From Apoda limacodes (Eukaryota > Arthropoda > Insecta > Lepidoptera > Limacodidae), in contig OX291551.1 in NCBI GenBank assembly GCA_946406115.1, positions 29,805,381 through 29,869,380 of the forward strand: a stretch of 64,000 nucleotides of DNA, given 5' to 3'. Below are positions 62,001 through 63,037 of the stretch, piece by piece (position 1 is the stretch's first letter; each line of letters opens with the position of its first letter). The notes below the pieces were generated by a model, which searched no databases, was not told the DNA's origin, and worked only from the letters and a program-made list of their open reading frames with translations. The position numbers and the translations under genes were made by a program.

Positions 62001-63037
62001 ACGATGAAGACGCTGTACCACCTACTATACCGTGGTGCGGTAGGACCATGCCGGAAATCTCCATAACACAGGGGGAGGTCCGGCGGGCGTTGCTTTTTCT
62101 AGACGGTAATAAGTCGAGTGGGCCACCAATACCAGCAGTGTGCTCCTGAGTTATGTCCTGTACTCACGCGCCTTTTCGCGCTTTTCTACCACACTAGGCA
62201 ATTTCCGTCTTCATGGAAGACTGCGAATGTGCACCCGGTGCCCAAAAAGGGCGATAGATCAGATTCATCGAATTACAGGCCAATCGTTATTACCTCTCTC
62301 CTCTCTAAGGTGATGGAGCGTGTGATCAACACACAACTTCTAAGATACCTAGAAGACAACGACCTTCCCTAATGCGGGGGGGACGTCTCCGGGTTCGTCG
62401 GCGAACGCACGGATACACGAGATAAAAAAGAGTGCCGGGGCGCTTCACCAACCCAAGCAGAGACTCCGCCCGCGGGGAGCCCTTGAGCGTTGCGCGCTAT
62501 ATGGGCTGAGTCTCGTCCCAAAAGTCCGATGAAGCAGTAATGGCTGCATCAGCCAACTGCAGTAGAAACTTTAGAAAAAAAAAACCAAAAAATAAGATAA
62601 AAAAAAATTATATATCGGAGGATCACGACAGTATTAGCCTCGGTAACAGAGCTTTAGGTAAAATTACCTGTTCATACGGTTTGACGTTTATATACTGACA
62701 GTTGTAACATCGGATAATATATAATCAAATATTATTTATTAAAGTAATTATCTTGCGAATATAGTGATTTTTTTTATATACTGACCGTGGCGTGGTCATG
62801 AGCAGTGTGATTACTTTATATAGTGTGTGGTCAGGTGCTTGTGGTAGTGGGTCGCGCGGCAAGTGGTGGGCAGGTAGCGGTCCGGAGTGGGCGTCGCCGC
62901 TGGCAGAGCTGGTATGGTGGGCAGCGAGCCCTGCGGCCGGCACGCGCCCGCTGCAACCTTCGCTGCTCCGAGCGCTGTACCAGCATCCCGCTGCTGCGCA
63001 ACTTTTGACTCCGCCAGACCCCCAGCAACAAAGAAAG
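4673..63037 (+). CDS. LYST: Lysosomal-trafficking regulator (LYST/mauve), partial multi-exon gene
   Basis: At least 35 exons can be chained by GT-AG borders and codon phase; they are listed separately. LYST proteins are cytosolic BEACH-family scaffolds that control the size and traffic of lysosomes and lysosome-related organelles; loss causes Chediak-Higashi syndrome in mammals. Family identity rests on blocks that follow vertebrate LYST in order: 'HVISLGHDSLLFELW' and 'VTIYVNG' of the concanavalin-A-like domain, 'LFARVVE' followed by 'QALAL', 'DTFVTHSRANFHF', and 'ESLLVLANHQSAEVR'. The visible part is about 2,460 codons against about 3,800 residues for human LYST. The start exon lies upstream and the PH-BEACH-WD40 exons lie downstream. 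WDFY3 and neurobeachin relatives share parts of this architecture but fit the order of blocks less well. Exons are GC-rich and introns AT-rich. Confidence 0.9.
4947..5072 (+). CDS. LYST: LYST exon 2 of window (5' border uncertain)
   Basis: The open frame contains SSVLMWAFGEVG and TPIHQLFSR and ends at a clear donor, GCAG|GTACTG, in phase 2. Three acceptors are possible, after 4920, 4941 and 4946. Only the last keeps phase with the preceding exon, although its polypyrimidine tract is poor. The frame of this exon is secure because it runs into the next exon in phase. Confidence 0.6.
5226..5309 (+). CDS. LYST: LYST exon 3 of window
   Basis: A strong acceptor (TTTATTTCAG) and the donor AAG|GTAAGG bound 84 bases. 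The frame reads IWTKPKYCSCRIKTNSTVSP and then Arg/Ser/Thr-rich residues. The phase matches both neighbours (2 in, 2 out). The WTKPKYCSCR block is a short conserved-looking motif just before the large helical exon. Confidence 0.8.
5396..7767 (+). CDS. LYST: LYST large N-terminal helical-repeat exon
   Basis: This 2,372-base exon begins after ACTATCAG and ends at CTCAG|GTATCA. The frame continues from the previous exon (RLRHGAQLRSDTESKTKRSI), so the ATG at 5454 is internal. It encodes about 790 residues of mostly amphipathic helices, fitting the ARM/HEAT-like N-terminal region of LYST. A Cys-rich patch (LPCAVCEP ... KKYCPHG) near 6770-6835 could bind metal but this is unproven. Later blocks include HNNVLHATVNHLLRVTPKC and EEAAYFLTVSCLNIFASLL. 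The last codon is split (one base, phase 1). The residue count is large for a single exon in this otherwise finely split gene. Confidence 0.93.
7768..9242 (+). other. LYST intron, mostly unique AT-rich DNA
   Basis: A 1.5-kb intron. I see no recognisable transposon ORF. A perfect 8-bp stem (ccagcact / agtgctgg, 6-base loop) sits at 8947-8968. Confidence 0.6.
9243..9457 (+). CDS. LYST: LYST exon 5 of window
   Basis: Acceptor ATATCTGCAG and donor CTAAG|GTAAAT give 215 bases, phase 1 in and 0 out. The product starts EATSGRSKEASCAAVRR, has an Ala/Glu-rich linker and ends SPYHSMPAIVHAK. Its GC content is far above that of the flanking introns. It continues the helical region of the large exon. Confidence 0.88.
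9770..10080 (+). mobile_element. RTE-like LINE 3' fragment
   Basis: The reading frame from 9805 gives FEQCVLSVMIYSAE and GTFVRRPTADG and is followed by 'gtgtccagcagtggac', which translates as the VQQWT-like end seen in RTE-type reverse transcriptases of insects. Only the C-terminal end is present and the frame is disturbed. Confidence 0.65.
10525..10665 (+). CDS. LYST: LYST exon 6 of window (acidic/Ser linker)
   Basis: The frame reads TVCVEYEEADGGSGSGG, then a Ser/Glu-rich stretch ending DRPDDGYE, bounded by ATGTGTAG and GAG|GTAAGT (phase 0 to 0). It is a low-complexity acidic linker. A second in-frame acceptor may lie at GGAG before TATGAG. Confidence 0.82.
11288..11345 (-). repeat. 'cttaccatcaggcgg' dispersed repeat fragment
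   Basis: The stretch 'gttgcaagcgtccataggc' followed by 'tacggtgacggcttaccatc' recurs at about 3015-3065, and in reverse complement at about 63355-63415. Three copies in one window in both orientations show an abundant family. Confidence 0.8.
11548..11588 (-). ncRNA. Hammerhead-ribozyme-like motif
   Basis: Read on the minus strand: CUC (stem I), CUGAAGA (fits the invariant CUGANGA), a spacer that can only partly form stem II (ends GAGGC), GAAA, the self-complementary CACGUG (a stem III that needs dimerisation or breathing), then UC completing the GUC cleavage triplet, then GAG, which pairs with the 5' CUC. One base (U) separates the core A9 from stem II, and stem II carries mismatches, so activity is uncertain. 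Minimal hammerheads with tiny stem III are known from Penelope-like elements and retrozymes; that this is one is inference. Confidence 0.5.
11811..11860. repeat. Short tandem repeat split by a transposon
   Basis: The unit 'ttttttgaagtcaataaac' plus 'taatcac' (26 bases) occurs twice before 11860 and once more at 12593-12620, directly after the transposon. The element therefore landed inside an existing array. Confidence 0.85.
11861..12592. mobile_element. pogo/Tigger-like TIR element (732 bp)
   Basis: It has perfect 24-bp terminal inverted repeats beginning CAGTAGAGCGTCGATTATCC, at 11861-11884 and 12569-12592, flanked by TA on both sides. The sequence and TA target fit pogo/Tigger elements of the Tc1-mariner superfamily. 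Subterminal 'gttcgga' motifs are repeated near the right end. It encodes no transposase of its own; the interior carries mariner debris. Confidence 0.88.
12010..12450 (-). pseudogene. mariner transposase fragment inside the pogo-like element
   Basis: On the minus strand, in shifting frames, LLHHGNAPAHS, then TRDFLDTT, LAHPPYSLDLAPCE and SPEDALAAFE can be read. These are the mariner 'HDNAPAH' and 'HPPYSPDLAPCD' catalytic-region motifs and the C-terminal block. The catalytic Asp before NAPAH is replaced by Gly and the frame is broken. The N-terminal half and the far terminus are missing. Confidence 0.8.
13040..13150. repeat. Dispersed repeat ('gtgaactatgaccc' family)
   Basis: The block 'acatcgtgagtaaacctg' followed by 'gtgaagttcacaatccgc' and 'actgggcccgc' recurs near 34925-35060 and 59505-59650. 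It resembles a very common lepidopteran retroelement tail. Confidence 0.65.
13140..13345 (-). pseudogene. Unidentified coding-like remnant with frameshift
   Basis: On the minus strand the frame RKAAQTAEQQQHLKVLIE runs into ISWVLDP; then, after an apparent one-base deletion, it continues FEAMFAEYEEVSSPHQML and FMHEHRQFFDALRRHVMEHG to a stop. The continuity across two frames suggests a once-coding sequence of a folded helical protein. I do not recognise the family. It lies antisense inside a LYST intron and could come from a transposon or a retrocopy. Confidence 0.4.
14635..16442 (+). mobile_element. P-element-like DNA transposon
   Basis: It has terminal inverted repeats sharing TTAGAGTATACATAA and then 'agagcgcg' at both ends, flanked by an exact 8-bp target duplication GTGTCGCT (14627-14634 and 16443-16450). 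Eight-base duplications are the P-superfamily rule. The interior holds a THAP domain and P-type transposase fragments, so the assignment rests on both ends and coding content. The gene is broken by stops. Confidence 0.9.
14808..16165 (+). pseudogene. Decayed THAP-domain P-type transposase
   Basis: Exon 1 (14808-14887) encodes MVKCVVKSCKSYTHKHTKQK and ends at donor TCG|GTAAGT. The second part starts after TTGTTTTTAG at 15436 with FPKVPNLMKKWIDAVK, has a stop at 15485, then EWEPNIRSKICSLHFSE. C-x4-C ... C-x2-H and the downstream AVPTLF complete the THAP zinc-finger signature. Around 15920-16110 the block FALTLHFYSPKAYSYIRSTF followed by LPHPSTLRKWYQ is typical of P/THAP9 transposases. The catalytic C-terminal part is absent. 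Confidence 0.88.
17230..17430 (+). repeat. Common dispersed repeat ('actaatattataaagtgaaag')
   Basis: It starts 'ttcctactaatattataa' followed by 'agtttgtttggatgg', has 'cacgcaaaaactactg' in the middle and ends 'gacgaagtcgcgggcagcag', the layout of a very abundant insect non-coding repeat. No frame is open. Confidence 0.65.
17708..18632. mobile_element. hAT-like non-autonomous element (925 bp)
   Basis: Ends CAGTGCTGCCACCT and its reverse complement AGGTGGCAGCACTG, flanked by GTCCGGGC (17700-17707) and GTCCAGGC (18633-18640), an 8-bp duplication with one change. A CAGTG terminus with 8-bp duplications fits hAT. There is no transposase frame. Confidence 0.78.
19594..19881 (+). pseudogene. LINE reverse-transcriptase C-terminal tail
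   Basis: The frame reads VNTRNKDKLVVPKCRLQKVH, then FFYNKIPEHV and SLMKKSYYKVDEYI. 'TRNK..L..P..RL.K...SF......FYN.IP' is the standard end of CR1/Jockey-type ORF2 proteins in insects. Nothing upstream of it is retained. Confidence 0.75.
22245..22317 (+). CDS. LYST: LYST exon 7 of window
   Basis: A 73-base exon after an 11.6-kb intron. Acceptor ACATTGCAG and donor CGCAG|GTCAGT frame ADVEACRLDAPTFKPWKLSG. Phase is 0 in and 1 out, consistent with both neighbours. Confidence 0.82.
22586..22718 (+). CDS. LYST: LYST exon 8 of window
   Basis: Begins after TTGATTAG with DMSPGGGAGAESVRLWCGEY and ends with ELCLIVVDVLSQLIDK, at donor CAA|GTCAGT (phase 1 to 2). The hydrophobic helix LCLIVVDVLSQLID is typical of the repeat region. 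A donor three bases downstream (TCA|GTACGC) is also possible, but it leads to a stop in the next exon. Confidence 0.8.
22719..24424 (+). other. LYST intron, unique DNA plus one repeat
   Basis: A 1.7-kb AT-rich intron. The only clear feature is the second copy of the 3368-type repeat at 23490-23632. Confidence 0.55.
24425..24486 (+). CDS. LYST: LYST exon 9 of window (3' border uncertain)
   Basis: After the acceptor CCATTGCAG the in-phase frame reads NSPPRMPPLNPHVLPEPKTF before stops appear. The only usable donor is GATA|GTAAAA, which leaves phase 1. The next recognised exon needs phase 2, so an intervening exon or a different border is likely. Confidence 0.6.
24487..27425 (+). other. LYST intron with GC-rich block and repeats
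   Basis: It includes an isolated GC-rich block at 24739-24830 that might hold a missed short exon, a SINE-like sequence near 25230-25450, an A/G homopolymer at 26171-26192, and repeats of the 'gcggcttcgcttgcgc' family near 26800-27270. Confidence 0.55.
25230..25450 (+). repeat. Degenerate SINE-like sequence
   Basis: 'ggctccttagtgtggcactc' and 'gaggtgtgggtttaccgg' are spaced like decayed pol III A and B boxes. They are followed by an AT-rich tail and 'ccataagctttgcttag', a frequent 3' end in lepidopteran short repeats. The call is weak. Confidence 0.3.
27426..27592 (+). CDS. LYST: LYST exon 10 of window
   Basis: Acceptor CTCGACAG after a pyrimidine tract; donor GCAAG|GTAACA. The frame fixed by the next exon reads VVCGGAGGDVAVCAQVARAC and ends SALLTADHNHLQ. 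It starts with one codon base, which does not fit the phase-1 end of the preceding exon. High GC and an uninterrupted frame support it as coding. Confidence 0.83.
27747..27953 (+). CDS. LYST: LYST exon 11 of window
   Basis: Bounded by GGTTTTACAG and CCGG|GTACAA, phase 1 to 1. It reads ELQRSILELIETLAAQSISA and ends CILTFPVPEDTP. Alternating amphipathic helices continue the helical-repeat region just before the concanavalin-A-like domain. Confidence 0.9.
28063..28179 (+). CDS. LYST: LYST exon 12 of window
   Basis: Acceptor CTGATTTTCAG, donor AACG|GTCAGA, phase 1 to 1. The product reads DKMASVSEELSHLVLNNLSS and ends RRLRDAHCAN. The intron after it carries a 25-bp minisatellite beginning about 100 bases past the donor. 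Confidence 0.87.
28281..28762 (+). repeat. 25-bp minisatellite, about 19 copies
   Basis: Consensus 'gacatagacatcattcttag' plus 'tcaac', repeated head to tail with scattered substitutions (for example 'gacgtaaac', 'ataggcatc'). It is wholly intronic, between the exons ending at 28179 and starting at 29071. Confidence 0.97.
29071..29229 (+). CDS. LYST: LYST exon 13 of window, start of ConA-like domain
   Basis: The key block is GWAPWLQGFALLMWLRP, the first strands of the concanavalin-A-like domain that precedes BEACH modules. Donor CCCGG|GTACCA, phase 1 out. Two acceptors keep the frame, GTGTAG before 29071 and TGTCAG before 29083; both have weak pyrimidine tracts. Confidence 0.85.
29406..29543 (+). 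CDS. LYST: LYST exon 14 of window, ConA-like domain
   Basis: Acceptor TATTGTGACAG, donor ACCG|GTATGT, phase 1 to 1. The block HVISLGHDSLLFELWLEV closely follows the LYST pattern 'HVLSVG..ALMLQVWVD', one of the best identity markers in the window. A basic linker precedes it. Confidence 0.92.
29682..29836 (+). CDS. LYST: LYST exon 15 of window, ConA-like domain
   Basis: Reads GAFVCRLSRPEGSV, then a spacer and SPQRWSCVALNV, matching the 'W.H.AL' strand of this lectin-like fold, and ends KRRIHIQ at donor CAA|GTATGT (phase 1 to 0). The acceptor GTGGAG is short but forced by phase. Confidence 0.9.
29837..31197 (+). other. LYST intron
   Basis: A 1.4-kb intron. Apart from a possible LINE-tail block near 30290-30345 ('ggcggacgttcagcagtg') and a short CA run at 30428-30453, I see nothing definite. 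Confidence 0.5.
31198..31252 (+). CDS. LYST: LYST exon 16 of window, ConA-like domain
   Basis: A 55-base exon encoding VTIYVNGCECETVSLPLQ between TTTGACAG and CAAG|GTAACG (phase 0 to 1). The 'TIYVNG' strand is the conserved centre of the domain (LTIWVSG in vertebrate LYST). Confidence 0.92.
31330..31505 (+). CDS. LYST: LYST exon 17 of window, end of ConA-like domain
   Basis: After TTTTTTCGTGCAG the frame reads GLLVRKVTPTNVLIGHATRA and ends PPDHSCQ at CAG|GTTCGC (phase 1 to 0). 'VLIGH' corresponds to the 'CMIGH' strand of LYST. A LINE copy begins about 45 bases downstream in the intron. Confidence 0.92.
31552..33465 (+). mobile_element. Endonuclease LINE, copy A (rearranged)
   Basis: The 5' region ('gccataataacgctaac' then 'gtgtttctggcggtgagtaa') and later coding parts match the copy at 60098-62625. 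The frame from about 32615 gives SVSVDAPLGSSDHCLVRTQ, the SDH end of the EEP endonuclease. The middle of the endonuclease is replaced by unrelated sequence at about 32125-32610. Sequence ends in the early RT region ('ccgtcttcatggaag'). The inserted block is listed as a finding. Confidence 0.8.
33466..34438 (+). other. LYST intron remainder
   Basis: About 1 kb of AT-rich sequence between the truncated LINE and the next exon. I see no recognisable feature. Confidence 0.5.
34439..34513 (+). CDS. LYST: LYST exon 18 of window
   Basis: 75 bases, VRCECPNFPLLLNTNVLD followed by SNIDWDQ, between GTTGGCAG and CAA|GTGAGT (phase 0 to 0). The PNF ... LL ... IDWD pattern follows the ConA-like domain in LYST. 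Confidence 0.9.
34637..34754 (+). CDS. LYST: LYST exon 19 of window
   Basis: Acceptor CATTTTTTGTAG, donor GGCG|GTAACT, phase 0 to 1. The product VYEMSGGRLRELHDNLLLTF continues with SAHAPSIINLYHQTAS. It matches the LYST segment with 'L..L.D..LL.Y...'. Confidence 0.9.
34920..35065. repeat. Dispersed repeat ('gaactatggccc' family)
   Basis: 'acatcgtgacgaaacctgc' at the start, 'atgaactatggcccta' in the middle and 'cagtggggacgtatgaatgc' plus 'tggtaa' at the end are shared with 13040-13150 and 59505-59650. Confidence 0.65.
36540..36720 (+). pseudogene. Unidentified transposase-like remnant
   Basis: In one frame TFATILLRRSLGITPTHEGF continues NKLLYYLYCPSLQKDRQQLV and then CGVDCTSVQARKSRN to a stop. 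Together with KWLDETDVDLQQSTVPTIDL near 37600-37660 it may be part of the transposase of the enclosing element. The family is not recognised. Confidence 0.4.
36755..37560 (+). mobile_element. Jockey-like LINE reverse-transcriptase fragment
   Basis: AEIPQGSVLVPILYLLYTND and LALFADDTAIYT are the PQGS and FADD motifs of a non-LTR reverse transcriptase, followed by the thumb-like NKLTLYVTYIRPILAYA. The frame is broken by stops. The same family recurs at 47560-47930. Confidence 0.85.
38303..38545 (-). pseudogene. LINE reverse-transcriptase N-terminal fragment
   Basis: The minus-strand frame reads KIEKYPGPDQITNEEIKAA, then LFNMIWETGSSPKQW and IILLYKKGDPKNISNYR. 'PGPD.I..E', 'W....I.L..KKGDP..I.NYR' is the start of an RTE/R4-like reverse transcriptase. 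The catalytic FADD part is missing. Confidence 0.8.
38546..39724 (+). other. LYST intron remainder
   Basis: It contains a perfect palindrome TTTGACAGCTGTCAAA near 38869 and otherwise AT-rich sequence without a recognised element. Confidence 0.45.
39725..39924 (+). CDS. LYST: LYST exon 20 of window
   Basis: Acceptor GTATTTTTAG; the product starts VFSGRVSSSSGFLASSAG and ends LLGGPPVLMYLFAR at donor AGG|GTCAGT (phase 1 to 0). 'GG..VLMYLFARVVE' across this and the next exon corresponds to 'GGTGTFVFLFARVVE' of vertebrate LYST. Confidence 0.93.
39925..41772 (+). other. Two LYST introns (39925-40887 and 41062-41772)
   Basis: Both introns are AT-rich with short ORFs only. I see no transposon signature. 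Confidence 0.5.
40888..41061 (+). CDS. LYST: LYST exon 21 of window
   Basis: Begins VVEVSGSAQEQALALGILLR after ATATTCCAG and ends SSPLCKLSSHLLK at AAG|GTCTAA (phase 0 to 0). It follows the LYST order VVEL...EETQALAL...K.C..GFHILK. Confidence 0.93.
41773..41970 (+). CDS. LYST: LYST exon 22 of window
   Basis: Acceptor CATTATTTCAG, donor CTCAG|GTATAC, phase 0 to 0. It encodes FMALIKEYYFNSVKVLQTVL and ends FLVKAWRHLDPPQ. The last block lines up with the LYST segment ending 'LLLDWKIW'. Confidence 0.9.
42076..42252 (+). CDS. LYST: LYST exon 23 of window
   Basis: Between GAGTACAG and CAAG|GTAACA, phase 0 to 0. The middle reads GSLWALLLRCTRVWL and the end YQLSRVDLLRHLLTACK, matching LYST 'VWETLLAALEVLIR...F.IKQLLKA..V.HFLLTCQ'. 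Confidence 0.92.
42326..42469 (+). CDS. LYST: LYST exon 24 of window
   Basis: Acceptor TGCTTTGCAG, donor CCAG|GTCACA, phase 0 to 0. It reads ERFLNSECGPLEASASASLV and ends LALLCDFLLLMHQ, parallel to LYST 'PDLELLTIIFNFLLAVH'. Confidence 0.92.
42552..42871 (+). CDS. LYST: LYST exon 25 of window
   Basis: Starts ASDTFVTHSRANFHFLL, equivalent to LYST 'NTYVCHNPTNFYFSL', then a basic KRKDSRRVKRKSRSGS stretch and a polar Asp/Ser-rich tail. Acceptor ATCGTTGCAG, donor GGCAG|GTCAGT, phase 0 to 2. The basic/Ser region could be phosphorylated or a localisation signal; this is inference only. Confidence 0.93.
42872..45300 (+). other. LYST intron, first part
   Basis: Holds a minus-strand ORF with a membrane segment (43444-43761), a B-box-like 'gggttcgattcc' on the minus strand near 43925-43936, and a two-copy tandem block 'aataatgtaagtctggc' at about 44380 and 44433. 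Otherwise AT-rich. Confidence 0.5.
43444..43761 (-). CDS. Hypothetical small membrane protein ORF
   Basis: A 105-codon frame begins MVFSKMIELALVVCC; residues about 7-26 form a hydrophobic helix (ALVVCCGSIAILLILCC), followed by a charged segment rich in Arg and Glu. It has one predicted membrane span with a short N-terminal tail. I do not recognise a family, it has no visible introns and it lies antisense in a LYST intron. It may be a transposon accessory ORF or chance. Confidence 0.25.
   Translation of the reverse strand: MVFSKMIELALVVCCGSIAILLILCCSRLTNQEVFLSSYESRFNQERAQELFLLSRRGGLFFLLYRIKKIYPMSDGQLAPGRKKGSPGSDASFIFTGYFQTSEMS
45388..45427 (-). ncRNA. Hammerhead-like hairpin, left Penelope arm
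   Basis: On the minus strand: CCC, GUGACCA, A, GGCUGG, loop, CCAGCC, GAAA, C, GUU, GGG. The outer CCC/GGG can form stem I and GGCUGG/CCAGCC stem II. Relative to CUGANGA, the core has G at position 3 and C at position 8, a swap that would preserve the C3-G8 pair. An extra A separates the core from stem II, and stem III is almost absent. Activity is uncertain. Confidence 0.35.
45545..45827 (+). pseudogene. Penelope-like ORF C-terminus (GIY-YIG region), frameshifted
   Basis: The first frame reads LVRETIEIKK up to about 45628. After a frameshift it reads FNREDEYKLSPAWNPVI from 45636 and continues to a TGA at 45825. 'R..IEI.K...FNR.DG..LS..W.P.I' is the recognisable tail of Penelope-type proteins. 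The stop codon overlaps the hammerhead-like hairpin at 45821-45860. Confidence 0.8.
45821..45860 (+). ncRNA. Hammerhead-like hairpin, right Penelope arm
   Basis: The same 40-base motif as in the left arm, in inverted orientation: CCC, GUGACCA, A, GGCUGG, loop UGUGAC, CCAGCC, GAAA, C, AUC, AGG. Stem II is perfect; the first stem I pair is mismatched here (C against A). It lies at the end of the ORF, where Penelope-like elements are known to carry hammerhead motifs. Confidence 0.35.
46386..46432 (+). CDS. LYST: LYST micro-exon 26 of window
   Basis: A 47-base exon, KHSRSSTSENSESTV, between TTTACTGCAG and GTCG|GTAAGT. It fits phase 2 in and 1 out exactly. Its length makes it a candidate for alternative splicing, although skipping it would break the frame. 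Confidence 0.75.
46516..46718 (+). CDS. LYST: LYST exon 27 of window
   Basis: Begins GESGGGEETTHDGLTS and ends VEMYSSGILEQ at CAG|GTTTCT (phase 1 to 0). The first two thirds are polar, with repeated Thr/Ser-Arg-Asp-Glu motifs; the last third returns to a folded-looking block. Acceptor TTTACTAAAAG is purine-rich but forced by phase. Confidence 0.85.
46880..46981 (+). CDS. LYST: LYST exon 28 of window
   Basis: Acceptor ATGTTGTGCAG, donor CCAG|GTAACC, phase 0 to 0. It encodes KVVRAGAGGSWAGEGLLLLL and then RDAIGTLPDHVLHQ, matching LYST 'LYELLSGVLLILPDVLLEDVM'. Confidence 0.92.
47189..47356 (+). CDS. LYST: LYST exon 29 of window
   Basis: Between AATGTTCCAG and CCAG|GTACTA, phase 0 to 0. 'ESLLVLANHQSAEVRAAVVR' matches LYST 'DTLLVLVNHPSPAIQQGVIK', and the exon ends LHLANQ, like 'SLLANQ'. 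This is one of the strongest family markers here. Confidence 0.95.
47560..47930 (+). mobile_element. Jockey-like LINE fragment (same family as 36755-37560)
   Basis: NKLTLYVTCIRPILAYASVV and LSKRKLQTLQNHFLRAA match the fragment at 37085-37340 at both DNA and protein level. It starts in the thumb region, so the catalytic part is absent. A non-coding tail follows. Confidence 0.85.
48119..48410 (+). repeat. A-rich simple repeat
   Basis: A long run of degenerate 'aaaaacgaactaa' and 'aaataaaaac' units with almost no T. It may be an expanded LINE poly(A) tail, since LINE sequence lies just upstream. Confidence 0.8.
48535..48735 (+). pseudogene. LINE reverse-transcriptase fragment (second family)
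   Basis: Frames give KVLHNRLSAFLESINCLFKK, QYGFRPKSNTSLQLLI and, after an A-rich indel, KKEINLDIFMDLK. These are the fingers and 'GFR' to 'D.K.AFD' region of a reverse transcriptase. It is cut by the AGGGTTCCGT repeat at its 3' side. Its last part is duplicated at 51427-51505. Confidence 0.75.
48639..48842 (+). repeat. Left copy of about 200-bp duplication flanking a LINE
   Basis: From 'acctcgctgcagctattgat' to 'gacgcattaaaaaa' this is nearly identical to 51427-51622, with a few substitutions and poly-A length changes. It includes both old LINE sequence and the start of the AGGGTTCCGT repeat, so the duplication postdates both. Confidence 0.9.
48843..51426 (+). mobile_element. CR1-like LINE, 5'-truncated, inside a long target duplication
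   Basis: ORF2 pieces in order: KPWITPGLLRCIRHRDMFKK (before the RT), HPIYKKGDRHCVTNYRPISI (RT), CLSIFLDLTKAFDTV and VTYGVPQGSIL (RT core), a disturbed 'YSDDTT', VKKKVCVPFF and IKYLGISIDQNLNF, then the tail FYCFLGSYLYNKINK. The 3' end 'tttacaataaagaattatta' abuts the right duplication copy. Frame breaks make it inactive. The 51120-51200 CA-rich run lies in its 3' UTR. Confidence 0.88.
51427..51622 (+). repeat. Right copy of about 200-bp duplication flanking the LINE
   Basis: The partner of 48639-48842. After 51622 the AGGGTTCCGT repeat continues uninterrupted ('ccaattttcggtggaag'), as it does in the independent copy near 55065, showing that this is the original downstream flank. Confidence 0.9.
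51510..52076. mobile_element. Short inverted-terminus element (AGGGTTCCGTA ... TACGGAACCCT)
   Basis: Its termini are inverted copies of each other. Internal hallmarks are 'ttgagttgattgaatgaaag', 'ccaattttcggtggaagtt' and 'cagacagacagacatgacga' near the right end. Further copies are at 54896-55500 and, interrupted, at 48740-48842. It has no coding capacity. Confidence 0.75.
51784..51823. repeat. (TA)n microsatellite
   Basis: About 20 TA units with one AA interruption. Confidence 0.95.
52250..52686 (+). pseudogene. LINE ORF2 C-terminal tail
   Basis: Frames give LKTIQNKIIKTLLRYVYRT, INLCQIYKCIIQEK and, from 52426, TKPRTNYGVNNIMFEGAQKY followed by KKAKSLITFKKLLKLHM. This is the usual end of a CR1/Jockey-like ORF2, very A/T-rich and broken. 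Confidence 0.7.
52903..52992 (+). CDS. LYST: LYST exon 30 of window
   Basis: Reads ISIYPGSWALAEACAALL, then TKCDVPLEDQLD, between TGTGTGTCAG and GAT|GTTAGT (phase 0 to 0). It follows the previous exon in the same order as LYST. A long CA repeat begins within ten bases of the donor. Confidence 0.9.
53001..53170. repeat. Long CA / CGCA microsatellite
   Basis: An almost pure (CA)n run interrupted by blocks of (CGCA)n, starting eight bases after a LYST splice donor and ending about 46 bases before the next acceptor. It fills most of this 224-base intron. Confidence 0.98.
53217..53351 (+). CDS. LYST: LYST exon 31 of window
   Basis: Acceptor GGTGTAACAG, donor CAAG|GTACCA, phase 0 to 0. The product EEVWHEVSEECLCRGAPLLA ends LTLLVRKIIDK. 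Confidence 0.9.
53650..53860. mobile_element. MITE with about 35-bp terminal inverted repeats
   Basis: The left end 'taggttgggttgcaccaact' plus 'aactttgacgtta' mirrors the right end 'taacgtcaaagttagg' plus 'tagtgcaacacagcctta'. TTA/TA flanks both ends. At about 210 bp it has no coding capacity. The 2136 copy shares its terminus. Confidence 0.85.
53861..54895 (+). other. LYST intron, AT-rich
   Basis: About 1 kb of very AT-rich sequence. I see no clear element. Confidence 0.5.
54896..55500. mobile_element. AGGGTTCCGT element, second full copy
   Basis: It starts 'cggccgagtgcgagttgg' then 'aagggttccgttcc' and ends 'ccgttttttgccatttggta' then 'cagaaccctaaaaa'. The interior is colinear with 51510-52076. 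Confidence 0.75.
55590..55830 (+). pseudogene. LINE reverse-transcriptase remnant
   Basis: Frames give IKPLFKKGLRYLMNSYRPIR, then after stops FNILNSKQYSLGKNSSRAL. This resembles the 'PIFKKGD....NYRPIS....' to 'QYGFR..STT.A' stretch of a reverse transcriptase. Strongly decayed. Confidence 0.6.
55897..56247 (+). other. Unassigned ORF in LYST intron
   Basis: A 116-codon frame containing SADFRRESYSSPVTLDYYNR and RLTTSQPVTFEERNT, more GC-rich than its surroundings. It is not in the LYST chain, which joins in phase without it. No family is recognised; it could be a transposon fragment. Confidence 0.2.
56423..56599 (+). CDS. LYST: LYST exon 32 of window
   Basis: Begins GTLKALSELSVSEMVVKCIR after TTTGCGGCAG and ends LACTQHHAVQ at ACAG|GTAATA (phase 0 to 0). 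A helical segment with 'LEHDLHELLAALVNKAL'. Confidence 0.92.
56600..58517 (+). other. LYST intron with two unassigned coding-like stretches
   Basis: It contains a minus-strand ORF at 56874-57105 and a plus-strand coding-like stretch at about 57510-57766 ending at a good donor. The rest is AT-rich. Confidence 0.45.
56874..57105 (-). pseudogene. Unassigned minus-strand coding-like fragment
   Basis: The frame reads HLRAEQGMPGQLLVYIRNSP, then VAEQLLKYFGQHYPVIRKNV and CTPCPPDTKANV to a stop. The composition looks like a real protein tail. The family is not recognised. Confidence 0.3.
58518..58698 (+). CDS. LYST: LYST exon 33 of window
   Basis: Acceptor TTTGTCTCCAG, donor ACTG|GTAAAT, phase 0 to 1. 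Reads TITELHYMLTYVESSCGVRE and ends NKPTNYFTT. The very high GC content contrasts with the flanking introns. Confidence 0.9.
59253..59414 (+). CDS. LYST: LYST exon 34 of window
   Basis: Between TTGTCATCAG and CTTG|GTTAGT, phase 1 to 1. It encodes AVSLGSEGMSRSDLAARHFA and ends PLFDRLLNTLLL. Confidence 0.9.
59505..59650. repeat. Dispersed repeat ('ggactgtgaaatcgcac' copy)
   Basis: It shares 'gtgaagtccgcaatccgc', 'actgggcctgc' and 'caacagtggggaagtatgaa' with copies near 13040 and 34920. Confidence 0.65.
60688..61363 (+). pseudogene. LINE EEP-type endonuclease domain
   Basis: 225 codons from MAKKYKRKGVFTAATPSTY. Endonuclease/exonuclease/phosphatase motifs are visible in order: FLTETQI (catalytic Glu), LYRSH, LVILGDFNTHH (GDFN) and, just past an in-frame stop, LDHC where copy A has SSDHC. 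A stop codon at 61363 replaces a Leu codon kept in copy A. This domain nicks target DNA during retrotransposition. Confidence 0.88.
61364..62372 (+). pseudogene. LINE ORF2 linker and early RT, broken
   Basis: Pieces: WDGLREFYESYPWRQICF, RPWFNRSCREAKILKQTAYE and, from 62118, NVHPVPKKGDRSDSSNYRPI followed by LLSKVMERVIN. The RT stops at YLEDNDLP. Several frameshifts separate the pieces. Confidence 0.8.
62835..63037 (+). CDS. LYST: LYST exon 35 of window (last one seen)
   Basis: Acceptor TGTGTGGTCAG, donor AAAG|GTACCT, phase 1 to 0. The core reads WASPLAELVWWAASPAAGTR and ends PPDPQQQRK. It lines up with the LYST stretch shortly before the PH-BEACH module, so the remaining exons are expected beyond 64 kb. 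Confidence 0.9.
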